Source: Enoplolaimus lenunculus
Lineage: Eukaryota > Nematoda > Enoplea > Enoplida > Thoracostomopsidae
Reading direction: 5' to 3'
NCBI GenBank assembly: GCA_030248215.1
Contig: JASANG010001042.1
Span: 186,001 to 250,000 of the forward strand
DNA length: 64,000 nucleotides
The position numbers and the translations under genes were made by a program. The first letter of the stretch is position 1. The number at the start of each line of letters is the position of its first letter. A model generated the notes under the pieces. It had not been told where the DNA came from. It saw only the letters and a list, made by a program, of their open reading frames with translations, and ran no database searches. Below are positions 43,265 to 55,200 of this stretch, one piece after another.

Positions 43265-46200
43265 CTGAAACGATACGAATAGAATACAGACATCGCACAC
43301 AATTGGACCGAGAGTTGTGATCTCTCGAGAAAATGATTAATTATGATGGACAGGCATTTTACTGATTTTTAATCACCAAAAATTGCAGTTACGAATATAT
43401 TTTTATGATGGTAGCAGAACCAAAATTCTATCTAACTCGATGACAAAAGGGATAATTTATAATTTCACCTTTTGTATATGTACAACGGTCCCGTTATAAA
43501 TCATAAAACCCTGCCCAATAAGCCTGACCTTAAGCCTGGTAAAAAATCAGCTGTCTTCAAAACATTTCGAGATGGGTGGCCGACTAGGCCGAGTCCCTTG
43601 GCGGCCCCCCTTGTTCACCAACGTTGTCGTGCCAAAATTTTTGACATGCTTACTTATTTTATAAAAATATATTGTTTAACACCCATATTACATATTACGG
43701 ACTATGCACTGGAAAAGATGGAAAGTGGACAACTTAGAGACTAGAAAGTGTAGGCAAAGGTTAGGTTTAGGCATAAATAAGAGGGGAACTGACATTTATT
43801 TGGCCTCTCCAGAGTTGCTCCCTGTTATTCGGTTAAGGACTGTTATTTATTTTTAACCCGCTATGCGTTACTGATATGTATTCAGCAGCGCGCAACCGGA
43901 ATTACAATTTACTGGAACGGGAATCCGAAAAATTTTCAGGGAACGAAACCGGAACCAGAACCGAAAAATGAAAAATACATGCCACTGAAAAATAAATTTT
44001 TATTTTTTGCCATATTATTGGGGAAACGACCCTAGTTGAAGATAGGTATTAACTTTATCTGCTGTTACTTTAGACTATGGTTTATTTTCGGCCAATGTCA
44101 AAGTTTGCATACTAGAAATCTGTTTAATTTTTATCGTCATGTTTCAGCAAAATATGTTATTTAATTTCGGTAAAAATTTACCAGAACTGGAAGGTTAAAA
44201 ATGCCTGAACTGAAATTCAGGTTGCCCCCTGATATTCAGTATTGCAACTATCCGTTAAATTAAACGTTTATTTGTCTTGTATCAAAACGTTGAGCGATAA
44301 TGTTATACCTAAGAATGCACATTCAACTAAGTATGCTTTAATATTTCGAACTCAACTGTATTTGATGCTGAAGTCATTTTTGCACTACATTTTGGAATAA
44401 TTCACATTTATGCAGTCTAATTAGGGTTCAAGGAGTCTATTCGCTCACGGACTCTTATTAGGAATACGGACTCATATATATTGCGACCCAAAATGAAGAT
44501 ATCCTCTTATTACCCTCTCCTCTTATTCGAGTCACTACAGTATGGCGATTATGTATCCCACCTGTACAAGCACGCAGCTAAGGGGGCGCCAGGGGTTAGT
44601 CCCCTTGGAAATATTTTGCCCCCTATAGAATTTTCAACCTTGCTTGTAAGCCAACGAAAACCCGTGTATGTCCCCTGGAAAATTTTTTAGACTCCCTAGC
44701 AAGGCGAGCTGGCTACGGCCCTGCACCTGTAGCCGGCCAGAAATTAGGTTTCGTACGTTGATCAGTACTAATAATCTCGCTTGTTGTGTAACAGCAAAAA
44801 CCGGAAAAATCAGCATAGCTTTTGTACACAAAACACGGCGAATACTGCATTATAGGAAGGAAAGGAAATAGACGTGAAGCTATCTACCAATTTGCTTATT
44901 CGGATAGATCCCGTCGCTATTTCGTATGATTTTGGCACGCAATCGCCTTCGAGATTGACAACTTACTTGGATCAGGGCAACATAACGACAATGACCTGGC
45001 AGTGTTAATATGGCAAATATAGTTTGGCTGGCAAAAAGTTTCAACGCTGCACGTTTGTGGTTGAGCACCGACCAGCAACGGTTTGCCGTGTGGGCAATAG
45101 CCGCGAAGACCTAAAACGCAACGAACAATCACTTAACCTTTTGATCACCTCGACGAACTGATGAGACAAGACGAAGCAAATATGATTTTGAATCTGTGGT
45201 TCAAATTTTTTAGTCAAACGTGGCTGAGACTTAATGAACGCAAAAGTAAATATGCCCTTATGTCTTTTCCAGCTCGCCTGTGAAAACTTCCAAACAAACG
45301 ACGGCGAACACAGGTGAGATCGTAGCTTTCGACAACAGTGCATGTGGGTTAAAAACAAATCACCCGTCCGTAAAAGAATAACAGGACGGGTACCTTCTGG
45401 AGAGGCCAAATAAATCTCAGCCCCCCTCTTATTCGGGTCACTACAGTACGCATATGCTGTCTATTCGTTGACTGACCATACTTAACTGTGAGGAGATATA
45501 AACCTTACAGTAAAAGTCAAAAGAAAATATTTTATATTTTCGTAAACACCAACCTGGACAAACGTTTTCACAAACTGTTTTCGATATGAAATTGTTCGCG
45601 TTGCCTTGCATGCCGCGATACGTAAACGGTAGACATTCGTCCAAAATACCGCTATAGTACCATCGTTGCAGGCGGCCGTTTCCGTTACCGTCAACCCGTG
45701 GCAGGCCGCATGGATTTCCTAAACACATTTCAAAAACATCATCATGTATAAAATCATTGTAAAAATTAAAATTCAATTTTTTAGAGGTATCCCAAGAATG
45801 TTTCGCTCGAAGATATAAGCTTCGGTTTCTGCAATCCTGGTGAAATTTAAAACATTAAAAATAAACAAATTATAGTCAAATCAAGAGGAGATAATCGTAC
45901 CCGGAAGTAAACATGTAAAATGGAAATGAATTAGTTTTTCAATTGGCCAGGAGCATTGCTAATGCTAAGGTATCTACTCAGTATTCGTTAGACAAAGTGG
46001 AACAACAAAATTATTCGCTGATTTCAGCCCTTCTGCGCGTCTAGTAAAATTACAACCTCCAAAACTAAGCCTAATTGCCCTGTGTTCGCTGCGGGCCTGC
46101 AATCAAGGGGGGCGGGGCAGGGAGCTTCGGGAAAATTCCCCCCGCCCACTAGAAAATTTTGAATTATACTTGCTAGTCAACAAAATCCATAGTATGCCCG

Positions 46201-49200
46201 TCTTGAATTTTTAACCCCCTATCAAGATGAGCTGACTACGGGCCTGGTTCGGCGTTTTGTACCTGTACTTGGGCAGCATACTGTAGTGGTCGCATCACCC
46301 CCCGGATGACAAAATGTATTGCCAGGACACGAGCTCGGGTTCGACGGCTGACACTGGACCAAATTGCCGGCTTGTGTTAGCGGTTCACCAGGCGGTTGGC
46401 AAGGATTTCGCTCTGAAAATAAAATACAAATTTTAACGGTACAACAATTTCAGAAGAGGAAATTTCAAAGTGAAAACTTGGGTTGTGTTTAGAAGATTTT
46501 GCAAACATTCACTAAAACGAATGTTTTGTTACGATAGTTTGACTGGTTTATGCATACGTATTGGACAGTTTAGTCTTTGGACCAAAGATCCAGGAATAAT
46601 TGCGATAGGTGAGAGACTAATTCTACGTTTCCCAAAATTGGTCAAGCAGACGAGTATAGACGTATTTTGTTCATAACCTGTGCCCCAAATACATTGAATA
46701 TCGAACCGAAAGGCATAAAGATTCATTAATAGTTTTGACCTGATAAAAATGCTGGTATCACGATAACTCGTCGGGTAACGGCGTATCGACCGACATCTGA
46801 AATCTCGCCGAATCGACAATTTGATCGCTCGTCACTAGGACTATGTTTCGCATTATGCTCAGCAGTATGCTTAGGATATTATTAGTATTGTGTCTGGGCT
46901 TAGGCAGTCGTTGAGCGGCAAGCCGTCAAAACGACCAAGTGTCATAGATTCAAACAAATCGCGTCTGACATACCTGGACACACACGACGACACATTTCTC
47001 GCGAGAAAAAGTTGTTACAGTTGCCTTTCATGCCTTGATAGTTGAACTGTTGACAGCGACCAAGTTGCGAGTTGAAATACCATCGTTGTTGCGGTACTCC
47101 GTCGCGTCCTGGTTCACCTTGAGCGACTGGCGATGAACACGGATCGCATGCTACAAGAAAATCCAACAAGAACGATTACTTGAAAAACGTACAGGTAAGT
47201 AAAACGTAGTATTAGTGGGTGCTAGGACTGACTTAAATCTGTTGTACCATCGTTCCAATAATAAGCCAATGTAAAGAACAGGCGCGGAACAGTATTATAA
47301 GCTTATTCGTGAGCCTAAGTCTAAGCCTAAACATAAGCCTAAGCCTAAGCGTAAAAATGAGTTTATTCCTAAGCCTAAGCCAAAGCCTAAGCTTAAGCCA
47401 AGCAAAAAAATTAGTCTAAAGGTTAAGCTTATTCTATTCGAGTCCCACAGAAAAGCGTTCCGCCACTGATCTTTACATGGGCCCAATAATTTATTTTTCA
47501 ACTACATTTTCTTTTAGTATTTGCTATTTAGTGTTAACGGCTTTATATCCATATCTGGCAGCCGTAGTGTAAAATTAACCAATAGAGTATGTGTGCTATA
47601 ACCATTTGAAAATATTGAACCTAAAATATTTTTAGCTTTAGAAAATTAGGAAACCTAGTGGCCGTGCTTAGTGTGTGATATCCCTCCGAAAGTCAGTACC
47701 CCCCTCGAGTTCTTTTTAACGCCTGTCTAACTTTCTACCCGACTCAAAGATAACCATTTCGGTACAAAATAGCTTCGTTTTGTACGTTTGACAGCAAGTG
47801 AAGCGGATAGCGTCGAACCGACCCCCTGATGAGAACGAGTTCAAGAAAACTTCGCGGATGAAGCGACCGAAAAACCGAACAAAATTGATTTGTACAAATT
47901 GAAAGTTTGAAGCAAAAAACGATTATTTAAAACTAGGGTTCCCTGTACGTGACGGCCCCCGATAGGGGGGCACGAAGGCTCTAAGCACGGCACGGACAGT
48001 GTCGAATCCAGAATTTTTTTGGAACAGGGGGACCGCGTGGGATAAAGAACGTCACCTCACTAACGGACTTACGTCCAGGGCAACACATAGTTGTCTGCGG
48101 CGAAACTCCAGCGTGACACCAGTAACTTTGTGGACATGACTGAAGCGATCCTGAGTTGCATCTGACCGGCATTCCGTTTGGATCAAGCAATGGCGATGGC
48201 GCTGGGCATGGGTTATCGAACACTAAACAATTCAGCAAACAATACGCGCACACCTCCGACCGAGGGTCTTGGGACATTCGAAATTGCACAATATTTTAAC
48301 GTTTTTGTTAACTTAAGCCCTATTCACACGTGCAAGTTTTCTATTGCTAATTGCTGCTTGGTGCTGGAGTAATTCAACGTCATTGATGTGTTGCACCTTC
48401 GATTGGCACATTCGTTAAAATTATGCGACTTTTCTGACATTTTGCTATGAAACTTTGCTAAACAGCATGTTTTGGAGGAGAAAGGGCGAAAAAATTTCCA
48501 CAAACTTGGACCCGTAAGCAGGGCGCCTTCCAGCACATCCCTTTCACCAGCCGTTCACAAATTTGAATATACCTGGCTTTGGAGAAACGACCCCCCCCAG
48601 TACCTGGCTCTGGAGAAAGGAACCCCACCCCCAGGTTCGAGTAGCCAAAATTTACAATTCGTAGGGGTCTCGCATCGTGTGCAATATTCTGGTTGCGTTA
48701 TAGAAATCTGGTTTCATTAGGTTGTACGCTGAAAATATACGATCAGGATACGAAATAATTTTTAGCCTTTATCTTGGAAGAGATCAAGACACAACCGCAG
48801 ACGATTCCCATGACGACAGGCCTGGAACGCACTTTACCTGGACACACTGCCTCACAGTCGACTTTCGACAAAAAGTTGTTTTGATTGCCACGAATTCCTT
48901 TGTACGAAAACGGCAAACATTGATGTGTGTTGCGTTCGTAGTAGAATCGCGGAAGACCATTGGTGCCTTCGCCATCAGATTGCGGCATTGTACACGGATT
49001 GCCCACTGAAATATTAATAATGGAAAGCTTCAATTTGCATTTGCGCTTGGGACAAACGCCGAGTTGATCAAGATGTCATCAGACAAGTAAGGCATGGTGA
49101 AGCAGACGTGTCTACCAACCTTTGTCACAAAATGTTTTTCGCACGCCACCAAATTGATTTTGCCAATATTTCTGTTAGGAATGGATAGCGCCGTACGGCG

Positions 49201-52200
49201 GTTGGCGGCGGCTTCTGGCACAGTAAAGTATAGTGCAACCATAACTGTGTCGCTTTGGTGTGTGGTGATGTTGGGTACAGTATAAAAATTCGCTCACTAT
49301 GCGGCTTTGGTAAAAATACACATTGGGATCCACGGTGGATAGGTGTATATATCCCCACGGAGAGAAAAAAAAAACATTTTTGCACGACGACATAGTAATA
49401 AAATAACAACCCCACTTCACTTTTAGGGGTGTGGTGGTTTTGTGGTGTGTGGGAAAGATGTAATTTTATATTATTATACTTTTTTTTTTTTTTGGTTGGG
49501 CTTGGCTTTGGCCTAGGCCTTTGCCTCTGGCCTTGGCCTTGGCCTTGGCCTGGCACTTTTTTTCCCGGTTACGCCCCTTAAAGTAACATTGGCCAACGTA
49601 ATAAAATTACGTTTAGCTTTTCGCTTGCTTCCCTCAGGAACAGATTTTGATAGTGTTGTATATATCGTGCACCCTCCCAATTGAAATCTTAGGATCCGCT
49701 ACTGTGTTAAATGTACAGCGCCAGCCGAATGCTTACTTGAAACACAACACATAGTAGTTGAAGCGTCGCTGCCAACATGGCACCAGTAATTTGATGGACA
49801 ACGACTTTGAGGATTGCAGTACTGAGGGGTCATTCCGTTCAAAAGCGGCTGGCTTCCTTGAGGGCAAACGTTGATCCAAGCTAAAACGAAATTAATGATA
49901 CACGTTGAATAATGCTACATTAATTATAATAATAACAACAATAATGGTAATAATAATAAATAATAATAATAATAAATAATAATAATAAATAATAATGATA
50001 ATAATAAATAATAATAATGCTAAAATTTTGAGAACACTTCTGTGAAGTTCTCCTAATTTTTAGATTTAGGCATAATTCAGGCGTAGCCTTAGGCTTAAGC
50101 GTGTGTATTGAAAACGTAGACGGGTTCGTTTTTTTCAATTTCGAGTACGTAAATTTGACTTGATTTTAAAACGTGATTAGGCTTTTCGTTCGTTCTACAA
50201 TGCTACTACGTCAATATTGTTCAAAATACTCAAAGATCTATTTGCGTCCCATGGAATAATTTTTCCAAAACGAGACATATTCTAGCGTTTAATGCTGCTG
50301 TTTCATCATATGGCTATGTTTCCTGTTTACCTCTATTAATATATCTTATTTTGATCTAAAATTTGCAGAATATCGGCAACAGGGTGACAATTGCAGCTCC
50401 CAGATTCCATCAGTTAATTATATATGTATGTATATATGTGTATATATAATGGTCAATCCAAGAAAATATGCAGCAGCTTATTCTAAAATTTCTCCTCAGC
50501 ATCCTGCCTGCATACCACAATTCATATTCAGGCGGTATCAACGCAGAATATAACACCTATATAAATGGTCCACAGATTATGAGCAATCTGATCCTCATTT
50601 GCGCCTAGCAATCCTCAGGCACCCTGTTGCCTGGAACTCTAGCATAGCTGAAACTTCTGAGCAATATACAGGCGAGAGGAGAGACTGTCGCCGTGGTAGA
50701 ATTTAATTTATTCCTAGAAAACCACAACATCCATTTGTATTTTATTCTTTGCGTTATCGAACATTCTTACTTACTTGGACACTTATTTGCACAGTCTTGT
50801 TGGCTCAAAAAGCTATTTTGATTGCCTTTAAGACCACGATACTGAAATTGTTGGCAAGTTCGAGTCGATGGATCGTAGAACCAACGCAACAACGACGCTC
50901 CGCCAACTCCAGCGTCTACGGGCAACTGACAAATTTGATCGTCGCTTACAGCTAAAAAAACTGGGATCAATATTATCAAAAATGTACGTAGCATCAAGAG
51001 TGGATAATGCATATTTAAAGAAAGTATGCTCGTTTTGTGCACACAAGAATGTGCCTTGCACGCGTTGCGTTTTTGTCCAATCATTTGCCTCATATCGGTT
51101 TGATCAAAGCAAGCCAATACTACGCTTCAAGTGTCAACCCCCCCATTCATATAATCGGGTTGGGGTAAACTCAAAACGGATTGATACTTTTTTGTACCAT
51201 GCCAATTTTAACAAGTTGCACACTTTTGTCGAAAGGGTCAATATGGACTCTTGGTAGCATTTATCACCAGTTAGTAATAGCTGTCGCTTATTCTAAACGC
51301 TTTGAAGTTTAGCACATTTTGTGTTTCTTGCTAGTCCACAGCTGGCATGCCTTAACTGCCACGGATCGCTTTGAAACTCTATTGCTAACTGGCTAAAGAT
51401 GCAATAGATGCAGTTACGGCCTCATCAACATGAGCGGCGGTGAAAATTAGATGTGGAATCGTAAAATTTTGGAAAATTGTATGAAATGTCCGGGAACACT
51501 AACTTTGACAGAAACTTGTGTCATAAATAACCAATCAATGAACAGTAAACAAATTAATTAGTTGTTAACCAATCAGTGAACAGTAAACAAATTAATTAGC
51601 CGTTATCCAATCAATGAAGAGTAAACAAATTAATTAGCCGTTAACCAATCAATGAACAGTAAACAAATTAATTAGAAGTTAACCAATCGACGAACAGTAA
51701 ACAAATTTATTAGCCGTTCAAGAGAAAACATTGCAAAAATATATTGTGTTGACCGAAGCCATCCACATGCTTAATTACGTCCCAGGATGTCGAGTTAATA
51801 TTTTGAATGATCAGTAACTAAAGATATCCTTACCATTTGGACAACAAACGGTTGTATCCGCACTCGGCTGTCCAATATGGCACCACGTTCCTGATGTGCA
51901 CGAACCAGGACCACCAACGCACGTTTGAACCTGATTTCGAGTCACAGGGTATACACACGGGTTGACCCATACTGAAATTTTAAAAAAAGCTATGCAAAAG
52001 CATATAAGAAAATAAGTTACCGCAGTATGTGGAGGAGAGAAGATGCCAGAGCGAGCGTGGACTTTTTCGCCCAGCGTCGGTTCAGCTACCCCATGCCTTT
52101 TTTGTGGGGTGATTCTCACTCCTATAGGTGTCTCCATGACACACTGTTCAAACCAAAATTGCAACAGTTTTGAAATGCTTCTGGCTTCTCGCTCGCGACT

Positions 52201-55200
52201 CGCAAGTTTTTCTAAACCATTCTACCTTAATCGCGATTGTTTAATGGATTTAGGACGCTCGACAAAATTTACTTCACTTTAAAGATGGGTTTATTTCTGT
52301 TCAGAGCTGCACAAGGTCCGCGGGTACCCACGGGTAAACGCGAGCCAAGTCGCAACCAATTGACCAGTTCAATTTTAAGTGCCAATATCTTGTCCAGTTT
52401 TCGCCTCTGCCATCACTAATCCAAATTACTGGTACACCCTGCTAATGTGCCGAATTTGTTGAATTTCAAAATATTTTTCTTACTTCATGGTTATAACCTT
52501 CACATGATGGGCGCAAGATAAACAAAAATTCAATTTTCAGGACCGATTTTTTGCCTTCGTGAAACGATTACATTGGTTAAAAACACTATATACACCTACA
52601 TTTATTGTCCTCTGCACTGAAACTTTTTGGCTGTGATACTTGTCAATTTCTCAATTTCATATTTACAAGAAGACAGATATTTACATAGCTAATGCACGTG
52701 TTTCGATCATGTTTTTCCTATTATAGTCAAATGTCACATATTTGGGGTAGTCGGTTGAATAAATATTACCTCAGTTGAACCTATACAAGAGACTCTCGAT
52801 CCCTTCACCCACCCCGTACCTTGTTGCCGACCTTGGCCGTACAATCTTCTAAGCCTAAAACCAACCTGGACAACTATTAGCACACGCTTGCATTGATAAA
52901 TGGTTATTTTGATTGCCTTTTTCACCGCGGTACGTAAACGCTTGGCATTCGCGAGTTTTAGGGTTAAACCAGTACCGCTGAACTGCAGCCGATCCCACAC
53001 CTTCGGCAAGCGCTGCAGAGCATTGTTGTCCGCCTGCAAAGACAATACAAATGAATGCCACCTGTTTATACAAGGCATTTGTACTAGTAAAAATGAGCCC
53101 TTAGTTTCACTAAAGTAATAGAATAAATAATGCGTCCTTTGATGTACAGCTCAACGGCGACAATAACATAATTTTAACCATTTTGTCTTAAAAAATAATA
53201 AATATAGCTAAAACTGCAAAACGTGCTACTCGGCCAAAGATCAATTTTCACAACGTCAGAATGGATCCAAGATGGAAAGTTTACGGCGTAGCCGAATGCA
53301 GTTTATAGTTTCTAAAATCTCTAAGCACGAGTTGCAGTGCGTTTTATCAATTTCAACTGTTTAAACCGCACGCGATGTGTATGAACGAAACATGATATCA
53401 GCAAATTAATGCAATTTGAGCCCCCAAATTTTAAAAGCAGCGTTCTGTGCCCGAATACCTTTTAATTTGTGTTAACAAAATGTAAAGTTAAAAATTTCGG
53501 CCCATGTAAAGATCAGTGAGCGGAACGTTTTTCTGTGGGACTAGAATAGAGTAAGCTTAATGTTTAGACTTAAATTTTTTGTTTGGCCCAGGCTTAGGCT
53601 TAGGCTTAGGCTGAGGAATATGCCCATCCTTGCGCTTAGGCTTAGGCATAGGCTTAGGCTTTAAGCAGTATGCTTATAATACTATTCCACCCTTGTTCTT
53701 TACACTGGCTAGAATTTCTTACAAATTTATTGAGGGAAAAATGATTGATGAACAAACTGCATATATACTCATGAAACCAATTTTTATAGCTCTCATATAA
53801 AAGCGATGCTAAGTACACTTGCATAATCGACTCAAAAAGAGTATTACAAAATATCGGAGGCATGTTATAAAAGTCCATAATTGCACCGTAATGACATTAG
53901 CATCCGAGCAGACATATTAAGCTTAAAGTAGAAGTTCCAGCTTGTTTACAATTCAACTCTTTAGCCGAGCTTCCAACTAAAACATCCCCCGAGTTACTTC
54001 CGGGACAACAAACAGTTGTATCTAAAAGCGCCCCCACGTGGCACCAAAATCGAGCAGGGCACGACGTTGCTACAGTGACCGCGGAACACAGTAAGTTTTC
54101 GCCTTGGGTCGTCTGCGCTGGATTGCCAAACGGACACGGGTTCTTTTGTGGAGCTCTCACTGAAGCGAAGCGAATAACAACCGAAATATTGAAATATTTC
54201 CAGAATTTCTGGACAATATTAATAAGTCTCCACCACGAGTAAAGCACTAGACTTTTCAAGGGGCATATCCAGGTCAAACCCATCAAACAAGAATAAAAAA
54301 TTTCGAGTTAAAACTTTAAGTACTAAATGTGGTTGGCTTGTCGCTCGCTTCTTCGAATTTAGTTTCCCTTTTTTAAAGTTTAGAATGTCATTTTTGGATG
54401 CACCGTAAAATTTCATATGACGTCAGTTGAAGATTCAAAATAATATTTTCAACGATAAAAATTTGAAAATTTAATCTCAATGATAAATCTTTCATGAATA
54501 AAATGCCAGGCTTTTGTACACTTTCTTCACATTTGAGCTTTTAAGGCTTTAGACGCAGGCTTTGGAAAAGGTTTAGACCAATGGAAACACTTAAACATAA
54601 ACAGTTTAGGCTTAATCTTAACCCAAAGACTTAGATTTAGGCAAGGATTTAAGACTAGGCACTACAGCACAAACTTTTCCTAAACGTAAGCATAAATGTG
54701 GGCAAAAATTGGCCCGTTCCAAACTGCCAAACTACCTCGACACGTTGATTTGCACTGTTCTTCAGTCAAAAAGTTGTTTTGATTTCCGTTGAGTCCCAAA
54801 TAAATAAACGGTTTGCACTGTTTTGAATTAGCGTCGAAATAGAATCGTTGAAGCCGCGACGTGCCGCGTCCCATTTGAATCGGTTGTTGACAGGGATTTT
54901 GAGAAACTAAAATATAATTAAAAATTCACAAAATATACACGTAAAGCCCGTTTAGTGCCGGAGAAGTTTTGAAATAAATACAGCGCATAAAACATTTGCT
55001 TGAAATCTTGTATAGAAAACGTCAAATCATTGCGGGATTTCAATCGTTCTGTTGTTTGTAAAAATATAGATTTGTAGGCTTAGGCCTAGGCATAGGATTA
55101 CTATTTGGCTTATGTTTAAGCTTGCGATTTATGCATAAGTTACCGTTTTAACTTAGGTTTAGGCTTTTATGAGTAGTGCGCCAGCTCCAATCATTAAATG

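Noticed and set aside
47295-47501. Frame with LGLGLGLGL-type repeats (also at 37685-37912)
   Set aside because: This is the translation of GCCTAA units in the TTAGGC-core elements.
48784-48975. Alternative frames overlapping the Kunitz and WR1 exons
   Set aside because: Shadows of the domain exons; they lack motifs and change frame relative to the conserved cysteine pattern.
50828-51061. Second signal peptide (LRTFLIILIPVFLA) upstream of Kunitz exon 7, suggesting a separate short gene
   Set aside because: A strong acceptor (TTTTTTTAG) and the uniform phase-1 exon pattern favour an internal exon; kept only as an alternative promoter possibility.
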